In this document: piece after piece, positions 29,179-46,848 of the stretch
Layout: each line of letters starts with the position of its first letter
Numbering within the stretch: the first letter of the stretch is position 1
Source: Hirudinaria manillensis
Taxonomy: Eukaryota > Annelida > Clitellata > Hirudinida > Hirudinidae
Length of the DNA stretch: 64,000 nt
Reading direction: 5' to 3'
Assembly: GCA_034509925.1 (NCBI GenBank)
Contig: CM067530.1
Coordinates: 6,754,001 to 6,818,000 of the forward strand
Translations under genes and position numbers: made by a program
The notes under the pieces: model-generated
Databases searched by the model: none
Told to the model about the DNA's origin: nothing
Seen by the model: the letters and a program-made list of their open reading frames with translations, nothing else

Positions 29179-29464
29179 TAAAATTAGACTGTTAGCTGGA
29201 GGTATATTCTATTTATAACGACGTTTTGTGCGAAAATCAACGGAGAAAGGTAAACCTGCCCGCACTCTATTAACGCTCACAACAATCCCTTAACGCTCAC
29301 AACAATCTAATGAAATATTAATTAGTATTAATATGATTATTATTCAATTATTTAATAAAATGAGAACAACAGTGGTATACATTGGTCACCTCTGGTTCCA
29401 CGAACAGTCTCGTCTGATCGAAGTCTCCATCTCCTTTCTATTCGTCCTTCGTCGCGCCCTAACC

Positions 29465-30416
29465 TGGCCAGTTTACAACCTCACCGTGAGTTCTTTTTTT
29501 GCTGAAAGATTATCTCTGGTTCTTAACGAATCCCTTTGTTGATCCCAGGTGTGCAATGGAACATCTGGAAATCCATACAAGGATCCCAGGGCCCCCGTCC
29601 ACATCCTCACAGGAGCAGGAGTAAGTGCTCTTAATTTCTAAAAATTACACATTAATTTATCAATTTTAATTATTCAATGCGATTATTTTAAAATTGCTAA
29701 AATTAAAAAAAAAATGAAAACGTAGTTAAAATTTCCTAAAGGGCAACAAAGAGGGAAGGGATGGATTTTTTAAGAACTTATCTTCGTGGAGCGCTTTCCG
29801 CTCGTCTGATCACGGTTATACCATCATGAGAAATGCCAATGAAACGCACATTGCTTTCGACCAAATGTCTGTTGAGAAGGTACGATCGCGAATTGTTCTT
29901 AATATTTCAATGCAATTTTATATAAAACTATAAAATCATTGATTTATTTTAAACTAACCGTCGAAATAACTAATTCATAATGTCGGGTTTGTTAATGATA
30001 ATATAAAGTATAACAACACATGGCATCTTTATATCATTTTATATTAAATGTAAGACGTTATATAATAGTGGTGAAGTCTTAATAATATATTTGTTTTTAT
30101 CAATCAACAGAACGAATTCCAAGTCATCGACTCCATTGTTGTCGAGAAACATAAACATGGTGCTGGCTTGTACGACTGCCACAAGCACAAAGGCAGCCAC
30201 CTCGACGCAGATTTCTTCAAGAAAGTGTTCCGACAATATAATGATAAATTTGTTCAATACTCATATTATTTTTTTTTCAACTTAATAAAAATATATCTCA
30301 ATCTAATTCGAAATATATTGCTCATTTATGGCTCATCGCAATTAACAACTTCAATCTTATTGGTAATTATTATAATTATAAGTAATTATTTGCATGAAAA
30401 TTTAAGAAAACAATAA
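29465..30416 (+). pseudogene. 5'-truncated duplicate of phosphatase D
   Basis: Created by the duplication junction. Only the end of exon 9 (from about 29465 to 29485), exon 10 (29549-29620), exon 11 (29742-29879) and exon 12 (from 30111) remain. All N-terminal metal motifs are lost, and GHxH falls just left of the breakpoint. In exon 12 a 20-bp deletion after the codons for VFR removes the stop seen in D and extends the frame into former 3' UTR up to 30416. By chance the junction leaves an open frame (29333-29542) that runs from EP-intron DNA into the exon 9 stub. No promoter is expected, so I call it a pseudogene. Confidence 0.88.
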
Positions 30417-30419
30417 GAA

Positions 30420-31580
30420 CTGCAAGGAGACACAAGTTCAGATTCTTAACTTATACACAAAAAAAATTACCAAATTGAAGCTGAAATTAAATTGCATTGC
30501 TAAGTAACATTTTCGAAAGGATCGATTTTACGGAGGGAAAAAATTGGTGTGGAGTTTGGCAATCGTGGGTAATAGTGGATTTGATATTAAAAGGGTTAAT
30601 ATATAAAACAGTGAATGATGGGCGTGACCTACAGAAATAATTAAATCTTTTAAGCCCTTAGGGATAGGCAGATAACCTAAATAAAACATTTGCAAACATA
30701 ATCCCGTGATTAATAAACTTATGAAATAATATAATATAAGCTAAATAAATTAGATTCCCCACTGCATATACAAATACAATATAAAATGCAACATAAGTAA
30801 GCCACACAAAGCCTTTCACAAATTATCTTGTTAGAACTTGCCAAGTACTCATTACAAATTGGTAACCACTAGAAGATATAGGAGCGAACGAATGAAATTT
30901 GATTTCATACCTCAGGAAACTCTTTTGGAGAAATGGGTACAATTTAATCAGCAGAAAACGGTCTAGAAAGAACTCTACTTGCGTTAGGCTGCGATTCCAG
31001 GTTCCAATATCCCCCATGTATTTATGATCCACTTTCTTGATAACAACTGATTACGAAACTAGTCAAATAATTATTGGCGACTCTTGCATTAAACAATCAA
31101 ATTAACATAACCTCCCCAAAGCCATCTCGAAGCTTGTACAGACTTGAGGAAGATTCTATCGCAGTATTAATTAAACACTCTATTTATTTACATAGTTCTC
31201 CCAGGAACCCAAACATTTAAATATGATTATAAACAGTCAATAACCAACAGAAATAGGACCCTAAATAGGAAAATTCAAAAGCCAAACTTAAAAATATTCT
31301 CCTTTCCTCACATTCCATCGAGTTATCTATCAATTCTAATAAGTTAAATAATAATCCCATTAAATGCCTCTTCACGATGACTTCCACTCCATGTTCAATT
31401 TCATTGGTCATCAAATGAAAATCTGAAATTCTTAACTTGTTCAAGAGAACGTAAGATCAGCAATCAAGACGTCGATAATAATTTTTATCAGAAACGCACC
31501 CGCAAACTATAAACAAACGTAAACGTAAACTGAAGCGAGACGAGACGCAAGATCCTATTAATACGTAACAAATATTTTGT
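30420..31580. other. Intergenic, truncated phosphatase to TLE copy 2
   Basis: Counterpart of 13,740-14,960. AT-rich, no gene seen. The TLE poly(A) signal is at its right edge (31584-31589, minus). Confidence 0.55.
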
Positions 31581-31643
31581 TAATTTATTGTAGGCTTAAG
31601 AGGACGATAGATGTTTTTGCAGTGGCAACAGTCATGACGTTAG

Positions 31644-36260
<4,617 letters not shown>

Positions 36261-38370
36261 GTCGTCTGGAAAGTATTTTCCTATCGCCGAGCGAATTTAT
36301 AACGAAAACTAAGAAAGCAAAACTCGAAGGTACGACAACACAAAGACAGTGCAGCAATCCGACGAGAACCGCGAACTAAAAACCGAAGACTTGAAGCGAA
36401 ATGTTTGGGCTATAAAAATGTAATGCAATTTACAAAATACCACGTGAAATATTTTTAAAATAAATTAGCATAAAGCGCGCTGATATTCGGTTTAGATAAG
36501 ATCGTTAGGCGCTCATTGCTTACCATTGTTGGTGGGCGGAGTCCGAGTTTGTTGGCGTTTTGTTCCACTTTCGTTAATTATGCAATTATGCAGGAGCGGA
36601 TGTCAATCATCCGTCGGTGACCATTAAGTCCAGCCCCTGACGGTGACCGAACTTCTTCTCATTGTTGTTGGAGTTAATAACACGAAATCGTTTGTTGTGA
36701 GAGTCTCGAAAGAGCAGTCGAAGACTTGTTACCTCAGGGTCAGGGGGTGACATCTCCCGACGGTCGTAGATAGTTCTAATTGGTTGGCTAATTTGATAGG
36801 CGTCGATTGGATTGATGGTCGAACAGGGTTGGATCTTAATGGGCTAATTGCATTTAATAATAATAAGTCAGTCAGTCGCTTAACCATTGAAACAGGTGAA
36901 AACATGAAATTGATGCAGTTGTTCGTTAATTGAAGACACGTGACGATTTCGAATCGTTTTCAACGCTCGATTTGTTTGCACTCGAGAAGCAATGGACGGA
37001 CGGACGGACGGACGAAACCATTGAAAGCGGATTAAAATATTTCATTCGATCCAAGAACTCGACAAGGCATTGTTTATTTGAGATGTTTATTCTTATAACT
37101 TATGGCTTTCTCTGTCGGATTTTAGTAGATTTAAAGCAACTCAATGGTTAAAACCTGTGTTAGTCGTGGGCGGATTGGGCGTAGAAGAGAAATAATGGTA
37201 AATGATGCCAATTTATAGATTAACAGTTCAATCTGTTTCATTTCAAATACTACTCGGCGCGTTAGCAATTTTTGACATAACGTTGTCAGTGAAGCAGCAA
37301 ATCAACGATTACATAACACGCAGTTAACGCACAGTTAATGTTTAGTCAACGTATAGTTAAGTAACAACGAATTACGGAACGAAATCTGCCAAAGAATTGT
37401 CCACGGATAAACCCGTCTCCCTTTTAAAATGTTTTTCCACTTCGGATTAAATAAGAATTTAACATTTTATTAACAAATAATTTCAAACAACGCATAGAAA
37501 TATGACTGCCTTAAAAATATGAACATCTTAAAATTATGTCGTAGGACCATTTTGTTTTGTTTTTACATTTCAGTCAACATGAAATTTTTCTGCTCGAATT
37601 CTTGACCTTCATCTTGTCACGTCATGATCTTTATTCATATTTGTTATCATCATCATCGTCGTCATCATCACCATAACCGTCGTCGTCGTCATCATCACCA
37701 TAACCGTCGTCGTCGTTATCGTCATCATCATTACCCAACGTGTTGATACTTTCATCCCGCGACACATGAGCAAACACTGCTTTTGTAGGGGAAATCTCAA
37801 ATATTCATTTAGTTTTGTGGATGTTTTAAACGCTTTAACAACTTTTGTAGAATTAATGAATTAATTCATAAAAATGCAATTATTGAATGTAATAAAAAAA
37901 GTTCAATTATCGGGACAAACACGGACGTCCGCGAAAGTTTTTGCAGCTGTGTTGGTGGGGGGGGGGGGAAGGAAAAGTATTTTGAAATGCTTGGGATTTA
38001 AGGTCAAGATCTGTAGTGAGGTGTGAAAATAAATTAAGTGACTAACCAAGTAAATTACGTTTTAGTAGCTTGAACACGTTAGTAATTACATAATTCTATA
38101 TATAATGTATTTTTAACAATTTGTTAATAACTGATTGATAACGTCATTACTAGTATTGCGTCACAAAAACCAGTAATTAATCCAATGTTAATAAATAAAA
38201 CAAAACAACAGTCTTGTTTATAAAAAAAAACACTTTCGTGCAAAAGTTTTCCAAAGAACCAATTGATTGATCCTGAATATCCCTGCCAAACCCGTCCAAA
38301 TTCTATCGACCCAACTCGTTTTGTACACAAAACCTGAACGTTTGAGAAATTGTTTAAAAATACAATATAT
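36261..38370. other. 5' flank of TLE copy 2, ancestral state
   Basis: Counterpart of 19,638-21,452, plus about 155 bp (38,212-38,366) missing from copy 1 where the retroelement sits. Contains an imperfect GAT/GAC trinucleotide tract at 37,645-37,735, a G-run near 37,958 and a (TA)n near 38,370. No gene recognised. Confidence 0.5.
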
Positions 38371-39140
38371 ACGTATATATATATATATATATATTTAAAT
38401 GTTATTTATGTTCTCTATGTTTGGTATTCCCCATTTCCTTTATTTATCTTAGTTTTGAACTGAACAAAAAGAAAGTAAATCCAGAGCGGAATGATCGTAA
38501 TTAGCCTGGAAATCCCGCATAGCTTCCATAATTAGTCGAATTTTGTGTAGTTAATTTGCCATCTTGAAACGTTGGTCCTTCATTAATTTCAATTAATATT
38601 CAATAATATTCAATTAATATTCTCTTCGTCCGACAATCACGATTGATTTTCAACTCAAAATGTTTCAATTACTAATTAATTTTTTAATTAATCGCAGGAA
38701 ATAAATTGCAAAAGAAATGTTTTGTTTTAACACGAAATGAAGGAGAATTTCAAATCGCAAATACACCCGATGATGGTTTCATTGGAACCAATTTCAAGTT
38801 TTCTTAGCTTTTTCAATAGGTTTTGCTTCGTTCTTGAATTTTTGATTCTAGTTTTTTGCAGATATTTTCAAGGTTTTATTATTAAAACTTAATTTACAAA
38901 TTTTTTAAATTAATTCAAGATTTAAACGAGTTTAAAAATAAAACAAGTCTTCACTGAAATCATGCCTTTAATGACCTCCTAGCGATTAAAATGTAATTAC
39001 AAGATACACCTGGCGATTAAAAAGTAATTTTCAAAACATTTCTAGCGATAAACAAATTAACCGTTTTCTGAGTCATCTAACTTATCAGTTTCAATAATAG
39101 GATTTCTCTTCTACCTAAAATTGAAAACAAATTTAATTAA

Positions 39141-41676
39141 TTAATTTAATTCATTAAAAAACAATTTTAATTTTAAACGCGAACAAGTCCAAGAAATTCC
39201 GACCCTGAAGGGCAATCTGTCCGATCGCAGCACGGAGCGAAATTGTTTGTTGGGACGGAGGACGTCCCTCTTCTCCTCTGGCGATGAATCGATGTTCCTC
39301 CGTTCTTGCGACCTCTTACCGTTACCTGAATTTCAAGTAAACGCTGGCGAATCGCAGTCTCGAGGCCGCGGCTTCCTTTCAAGTTCGGACGGTAATTAAA
39401 ACTCTTTTCGACGATAAGGAAGCATTCGATGCTCGACAACGTCTTACATCACTTGCGCAGAAGAAAATAGATTGAAAAATGTTCACGATAAAGACTTCAT
39501 TTGAATATGAAAGAACATGCCCAAGTCTTTTTCCCGCCCGCCCGGTTTTTTTTTTGCGGCAAAAATGCATGTAGGAATGAAAGGAATGAATTTAAATGAA
39601 ACTAAGACGTTCAATTCACATTTTTGAAGCCACTCAAGTAAAAGAGAGACTTATAACTGCTTTGTCTTCAATACGCGCTTTCAAATGAAATTCTTGAGTA
39701 GTTGTAAGCAATAACAATTTCACTGAAGATGCAATGAAGACGCTGGCATTGATGATGATGATGGTGGTGGTGGTGGTGGTGGTAATGGTGGCGATTGCAG
39801 GACGATTATGGAAGCGTGGAATTTTAAATTCCAATTCGTTCGTGCATTTCAGATGAATTGTTGACGAAATGAACCATTTCGATGATGTCCTATTGGGACT
39901 ACTCCCCAAATTGACTCTCGAAAGATATCTAATTGCCTCTTTTAGGATCAAACTCAGTTCCGCTTCTGAGATCCGTTAGTATGAGGTCAGTGAAGAGGTA
40001 AGAGATTCGATTTGCAGCTGATGGCGTGATTGACAGGAAGAGGGCCAGATGCTACCCCATACATCACTAACAACACCTGCAGCATCACTACAGGTGCGAA
40101 AGACTTTTATTCAAAACGAATTTTCTTCTATTGTGCGGAGAGGAAAAAAAAACACGCGCCCGAGAAAAACATTTCAAACTCACCTCCGAGACACGCGTGT
40201 ATGGCCCACTCCCCGGTGCATTTCGCTGTGGATCGTAAATTATTTAATTAATTAACAACAATAATAATTGTTTTTATTCATTAATGAAATATTAATTAGT
40301 ATTAATATGATTATTATTCAATTATTTAATAAAATGAGAACAACAGTGGTATACATTGGTCACCTCTGGTTCCACGAACAGTCTCGTCTGATCGAAGTCT
40401 CCATCTCCTTTCTATTCGTCCTTCGTCGGGCCCTAACCTGTACCTCCTCTCAATACCTGTTCAATTGGTTGGGTACCGTTGATAATATTCTTTATACGAA
40501 CGGTTCCGACCAAAACAAGCGTGAACCGTTGCTATGGCGACTATAAATTTAAATATCACGTGATCGTCAACAATTTGTCTTTCATTGAACTTCGTACTGA
40601 AGTCCTTTCCATTATTTTACAGCTGTAAAAAAAATACCCTCAAAAGTACCCCAAAAAGTACCCAAAGTACTTGGAATCATCCAAAAGATGGATTAAAATA
40701 TTTTCTTGCAGCCAATTTCATGATTTATTGAATATATTTTCATAATCAAATTTCACGACAAATGATTTTCTTTCATCTAATTATGTTAATTTATTTCGTG
40801 AATAAATTAACTATATGTAAATTTTTTATTAATTAAGAATAAATAAATTGATTTTACAAAAATAATTTGGAACAGTATTTGATAATTTGACGTCCACGAC
40901 TTGATTACTTCAAGACACCAGTAATTGTAACGAAATAATTGCTTTTCGATGTAACGAGACGCAGAGAAACGTGTTTAATTAGCCACAAAGAAGCATTTAT
41001 TACCATTTATTATAAATACAAAGAATATCGTTATTTTGAAATATAATAGGTATATTAATAGTTAAATTAATTATATTAATGGTTAAATTAAGAAAATTAT
41101 TATTTATTATAATATAATTTATATGTATTTAAATATAATTTCAATGTCAGATTTAGAAATTGATACTTTTTCCAAAAGTGATAGGATATCATTGAGACCT
41201 GATAAGTTCTTAAGATTGTCTATTTTTGTATATTTTCTTATTCACTGAAGTTCAATGAAAGTCTTCAAATAATTATTTAATATTAATATAAATTAATATA
41301 AATTAATATAAATTATTACAATAAATTATTACAATATATTATAATCGCTTTAAAATTTTAATCGAAACAAGAGAGAATCATTCGGGAATTTAAAAGTTGG
41401 TAATAAATTAATAACAAGTTAACCTTTAAGTTTATAATAAATTCATAATTAAATTAATTTTAAGTTAATTCTAAGTTGATATTATCTTCATAGAAATACC
41501 AAGTTGGTGGTATTGTTGCTTATAAAAAGTTAACATTACGTTAATAAATAAATACGATAAATAATAAATATAAGGTTAAATAATAAATAATTAAAACATC
41601 TCCAGCTTTGAGAACTGGACTAACCTCTCGTGACGTGCACAAGGAAGAGGAAGAAGACGAAGAGGATGAACTTCAT
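39141..41676 (-). CDS. GGNG-type excitatory peptide (EP) preprohormone
   Basis: Secreted neuropeptide precursor, about 92 aa in three exons: 41625-41676 (signal peptide, starts MKFILFVFFLFLVHVTR), 40184-40225 (42 nt), 39141-39325 (TAA). Phases are 1 and 1 with clean gt/ag sites. The spliced product has the hydrophobic leader, then at once KCTGEWAIHACLGGNGKR. GKR is an amidation plus dibasic cleavage site, so the mature peptide is a C-terminally amidated 15-mer with one Cys-x8-Cys disulphide loop. K-C-x-G-x-W-A-I-H-x-C-x-G-G-N is the hallmark of annelid/mollusc GGNG myoexcitatory peptides, which I recall as related to arthropod CCHamides and acting through a bombesin-receptor-like GPCR. The rest is a spacer with further basic sites. 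A TATA box lies 55 nt upstream. Intron 1 holds the duplication breakpoint. Confidence 0.88.
40441..41600. other. Intron 1 of the EP gene, unduplicated part
   Basis: AT-rich sequence to the right of the duplication breakpoint. A 92-codon plus-strand frame (40268-40546) crosses the breakpoint. Its left half also occurs at 29.33-29.46 kb. I see no family resemblance in it. Confidence 0.5.
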
Positions 41677-41730
41677 GGCTCAAAAGATAAAGACAGCAAG
41701 TTGCTCAACAGGATGTTCTAAGTGACGTCC

Positions 41731-41737
41731 TTTTATA
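41731..41737 (-). promoter_or_regulatory. TATA box of the EP gene
   Basis: Minus strand reads CTATAAAAGG, 55 nt upstream of the ATG. A TGACGT core (CRE-like) lies right beside it at 41723-41728 and another at about 41879. CRE-type sites are common in peptide-hormone promoters; function here is inference. Confidence 0.65.
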
Positions 41738-41894
41738 GCTTCTCCACGGCCCCCGTGGACTGAAGATGACAATTTTCTTCAACCGACGATGGTTTATAAG
41801 GGTTTTGTGAGGTCCGTGAAATTCCACTCGACATGTCAAGTGGTCTGACGATGAGAGCATCATTCGTGACTCCATCGATGACGTCGACATGACT

Positions 41895-42080
41895 TGCTGT
41901 CATCTGCACTCCCATCCGTTCACCTGCATTCCCATACATTAATCTGCACTCCCATCCATCCATCCATCCATCCATCTGCATTCCCATTCATTCATTTGCA
42001 CTCCCATCCATCCATCTGCATTCCCATACATTAATATGCACTCCCATCTGTTCACCTGCATTCCCATACATTCGTCTAAA
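41895..42080. repeat. Degenerate minisatellite upstream of the EP promoter
   Basis: Repeated blocks of the form CTGCAnTCCCATnCATTnAT, with an internal (CATC)n run near 41,955-41,975, occupy about 180 bp, some 150-340 bp upstream of the TATA box. Confidence 0.75.
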
Positions 42081-42089
42081 ACACAAACC

Positions 42090-45000
42090 ATTCATGGTGG
42101 CCAAACACGAGAACATTTTCGAATCTTTAGTCTTTTTTATGGTTATTATTATTTATTTTTTTTACTTTAGGAAGTCAGGAACCGACCCAAAAATAGGATG
42201 CGATTAAAAACCTTTTTTTCTAAAAAACCTGGCGACAAAATAAAAACAGTTTCACTTCAGAGGCTAGGAGGGGTTTTGGCCTCGATACCTGACAATTTGT
42301 GGGATTTAAAAAGTAATTTCCTGTTGAAATCCAAGTAAATTAAATTAAATTTTTTAATAAAATTAAATGAGTTTTATTTTGTGCGAATAAATGTTATAAA
42401 TGTTATTAAAATGTTGTAACCAAAAAAATGGAAACCGAGGAGGATGTGTTGCAAATGTGAATATTAAACAAAATAAATATACGAAAAAAAAATTAAACAA
42501 CGGAACTGTTTATAATGTTTATAATGTTTATAATGTTTAATTATCCACTTCTATACAACATGAGTGGTGTTTACGATCACGCAGCTTAAACTAAACACGG
42601 TTCAAGGACCTGTATAATGTTCATCCTAATATAATATGATTCATCTAATGTTATAATAAAATATAATTCATTTAGTATTTCAATATAATATAATTCATTA
42701 AGTATTTTAATATATAAAATCTCCTGAATGTTCAACATAATTCAAGTACAAGAAAGACAAAATTTCAAACTCTCAAATACATCAACAAGTTTTCATAAAT
42801 AATTTCATAAATAATTTTCATTCATAAATACTTTTTTTTTTACGACAGAATGATAAAACCTTGGAAATCCCCTTCCTTTTGAAATAATAAACGCTGGAAT
42901 TTTGTCTCGTTTTGCTGAATTATTTTGGTCGAACTCGACTTTGACAATTAACGAACATGTTTGTTTGATGAACATGTTCTTATTTTATTTTTAATAACTT
43001 TATTTTAATAATATTTTATTTTATTTTACAAACTCGTGCTAGCGGCCCTTCGTGGCCCTTCTTGGCCCTTCAGTTTCGAAAATAAATAAATAAACAATAT
43101 AATTCATTTAATATTTGTTTTACACACATAATTTATAAATCAAATTCCTTTCTGAGCCACTTTGCCATCTTTATGAGTTCACAGAAAAATTCGAGCAAGA
43201 ATTGGCAAAAATAAATATAATCATTTAAAATATAATCATAAATAATTATTTTTTTTTATAAAATGTTTATTTAATATCATCACTTATCCTCAACTCGCAT
43301 GTTAACCGCTTTGATGCTTTGAAACAAAAATACAAGTGAATGAATAAACATTATAATAACATTATAATAACATTATTATTACATTATTATTACATTATTA
43401 CAAGATTATTTTTACTTTGCATGGCTTCCAGGAAACGAATTGACGTCTATTTGAGGCTCAGAAGAAGAGAAAGAATGCAAAATGGATAAAAGCAAAGGGA
43501 TAATAAAGGGATAATATCAAAGGTGATCATCTTTTGAAGCCAATATAATTACTTATGAAGTATTATAATTACTTAATTATTACATCCTCTGCGCAGAACC
43601 TTAAGGCAAACATCGGTGACAGAGTATTAAGTACAAGAGCAGTACAATTAAGTACTCGAAGAAGCAAACTTCTCTAGAGGCAGCATAGCTCTTCACCAAA
43701 ATGTGAAGAAGTTCATTCGATTCATTCATTCATTCATTCATTCATTTATTCATTCGTTCGTTCATTCAATAACTTCAATTAATTCTGCCTTTTTTTAAAT
43801 ATTAACTTATTATAAAACTTAAATTGAAGACTGATTGATGTTTATTTAATTGTTATCTCTGGTGGTTCTCATAACAAGTTCTGATCATCTGATTATGGAC
43901 GCTAATATATACAGTTTGTGTAATTAAAGCCAATTAATATTATTTACAACAAGATAATTACAAATTCAACCCGCCTTTTGAATAACGCCCAAACCTTTTA
44001 AGGTAAAAATATCCAGTTCTTGCAAAAAAGAAACAATAAACAATTTAATTATTCGACCAATGTTGAATTTCGAATTGCTACATTTGCTGACCTGAAGGAT
44101 ATCACTTTGCACTGCTATGTTCTCGAGAAGAATCACTCCAATCATGCAAGTCGATGTAATTAAATTCTTGTAAATCGTTTTAATTAGAAACAAAAAAAAG
44201 GTCTCGCACCGAGGAAATTAAAAGCACTGACGTTTCAAATGCCTTGCCTTCGATCGAGGAATGGTTGCCAAGGTAACGTGTTAAAGAATACATTACTAAC
44301 TGGATTGTTACGATGGTGAAGGCTAATAATTCTGTTAATAATCAATTATTTTGTAATGTAGGTGGTCCATGTTTACGTTGAAGCAACGTATTATTAGGAG
44401 GTTCGAATGGTTTCGATCAATCCCTGTGCAATTGAAAACAAAGCAAGTCATACAAATGTATTTTTTTTTAAATAATAAAAAAATAAAAAGCAAAAAAAAG
44501 AAGAATTTTTCAAAGTATTAATAAATTATAATATGAATAAATAATCTTCTTTCTCGAGACGAAAAGTGGAACCAATTACTATTTGAGCAAAACAATGCCG
44601 ATAGATGGACATTTTCAAACTGACTCAAAGTATAATCCAGGAGAGTGATATAAGTAAATATAATATGTAATATATTTAAACAAATATATAAATGTAATAT
44701 GCAATATATGTATACATGTAAACAAATATGTAAATGTTTTGGGATCCATTCCGTTATTTAAATTCTCAATTGAAAATGATTTGCGATCAAACAATAATTT
44801 ATTTTGATTGTTTGAACAAAAATTGGGACATTTTAATTCAAAATCGGAGTTGGAGGCTGCCATTAAGAAGTACTTCCCTGTAGGTTGTGAAAGTGAATTT
44901 CATAAGAAAATTAATTATTCATATAATTATTATTATAACAATTATTATATTTGGCCAGATATGGCGTGCTTTACCCTAGCTTGACGAACAACTTGCTAAA

Positions 45001-45721
45001 AGAATAATTTCGATTTTATAAAAAATAATTTTATTTCGGATAATATTTTTATTTTAAAAAATACCTCTAAATGCTTCGAATAATTTAAATTATTAAATAT
45101 ATTTCTAGCTAAAAATATAAGTATGTCACTGGAAAAACAGTTCTTAATTACTCGACCGCCCACAGAGACCCATTCTGGCGACTTTGAACAAACTTCCTGA
45201 TTTGACACAATGTTTTTGAATTTGAAACGAACGGCAATTATTAAAGCATTTGTTAATTATTACTTTTTTAATTACTTATTAATTTGTTTTTATTATTTAA
45301 TATTCAATTATTTATGAGAATTCAGTACAATATTTATCCAATTCGAGGACGCATCTTAATTTTTTTCTAAGTGACTTTTCGGATAGAAATATTCTCATTT
45401 TTGGTTTTAGTGATTTATGGAGATATCATTATTATTATTATTGTTATTATTATTATTATAGTTATTATTATTATTATTATTGTTGTTGTTGGTGGTGGTG
45501 TTATGGTCATTACCAATATTATATCAATTTCCAATCATGAAATTATTGACCCTGAAGAATTGTTTTATATTTATAAACAATCAGAAATTTTTGTCTGCTC
45601 TTAAGAATCGATCAACAATCACACAGAGGAGTTATAATTGCAAATGATTGATAGTAAAAATAATGGTCAATAATAATAACAAATAATAATAATTTCAATA
45701 ACAACAAATAATAATAATAGC

Positions 45722-45765
<44 letters not shown>

Positions 45766-46800
45766 TAATAATAATTATTATAATTATAATTATAATAAAA
45801 GATAATTAATCGTGTAATGCCAAATATATCAAAGAGTCTTCATTTAAAGATGTAACTTTGTGATGAAAGAGGGAGGATGTTACAAGTCCAATGAAGGTTT
45901 TTATAAATTGAAAATGGAAAATAAAAAAAATGCAGAATTAAAATTGCAGAAATGAAATTACATTTTAAAATGAAATTTCATCATCATCATCCTAATTGCC
46001 ACGTGATGGCAACGCAGGTATCAAAACAGATCCAAGTAATAGTCACTGACTATTCACGTCAAGCTGATGATAAAGTTTTACACTGATTCACTAAAATTAT
46101 TTGCTTAATTTTATTATTATTTTTTTAAAATATATTTTTATGAATTCATTAAAAATATTTGGAGGGACAAAATCCCAACAACTGGCACGTGAACGGGTTG
46201 AAAGGTCATCTTTTGTTTCGTTTGTTTTGATTGTTTTGATTGTTTTGATTGAATCCGCTCAACTTTCTTTGTTGAAGTTTCGGAACCTTTGAAGAACCCA
46301 CAGGGGGAGCTGAAAATGCAACAGGAGAGTGTGAATTTATAGATTAATACATTTGTTTTATTAAATTTAAAATTTGTTATTTAAATTTTAAATATTCACA
46401 AATAACGTTTACCACTTTATCAATGTTTAGTAATTAATTAATTTATTTATTTATTTATTTATTTATTTATTAACATCGTACCATTTGAAATGTATGTTTA
46501 TGGATTTTAAATCTTCATAGAAGCTCAACATAATTGTTTGAAAGTGATTGATTTTCGGTTAAAATTTATTGATTGAAAATTGGATGAAGTCTTGAATTGA
46601 AGAAATCAATCAAACTCAATTCAATAAAAATAGATACAATTACTCACAATTCAATGATTTATTAATATTAATTAATAATTAAATTACTTCAATAAATAAT
46701 AGCACAATAAATAAATAAATTACCTCAAATAAACCTATAATTAATTAATTAATTCACTTAAATTAAACTCGACGACCTTATCTTTAAATTATAATCGATG
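42090..46800. other. AT-rich, gene-poor region
   Basis: No gene I can support. Contains a (ATTC)n run near 43,720-43,765, (ATT)n tracts at about 45,425-45,490 and (AAT)n at about 45,660-45,795, and (TTTA)n at 46,438-46,472. A 45-nt minus-strand piece near 45,150-45,200 reads EVCSKSPEWVSVGGR between an ag and a gt, faintly like the start of an M13 peptidase ectodomain, but nothing around it supports a gene. Confidence 0.5.
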
Positions 46801-46848
46801 TATTTATTTCTCAATTAATTAAAATTAAATAAACCAATTAAATTAATG

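Larger units (their letters stand above)
25487..29307 (-). mobile_element. Complete-looking LINE (APE endonuclease type, CR1/L2-like)
   Basis: About 3.8 kb element with both ORFs open. The 5' leader (29,179-29,307) starts with two copies of 'ttaacgctcacaacaatc'. The 3' end is a (AAAT)n-type tail on the minus strand (25,487-25,506). The right duplication copy has the empty site at about 40,277 ('gtttttatt|cat|taatgaaat'). Comparison suggests loss of about 3 bp and no target-site duplication. Inserted after the tandem duplication, so it is young. Clade placement rests on overall look only. Confidence 0.88.

Noticed and set aside
40268-40546. 92-codon plus ORF spanning the duplication breakpoint
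   Set aside because: Falls in an EP intron; no start context, splice partner or recognisable domain.
41625-41676. Reading the EP signal peptide as a 20-residue stand-alone peptide spliced to about 40,620
   Set aside because: That acceptor (tttttttacag|CTGTAAAATAA) gives an immediate stop, whereas splicing to 40225 gives a full GGNG precursor.
43966-44193. 75-codon minus ORF with a hydrophobic start
   Set aside because: The best splice pairing inside it ends after a few codons; no supporting exons.
45150-45205. M13-peptidase-like 15-residue exon (EVCSKSPEWVSVGGR)
   Set aside because: Key Cys replaced by Trp, no HExxH or any other M13 exon nearby; likely chance.
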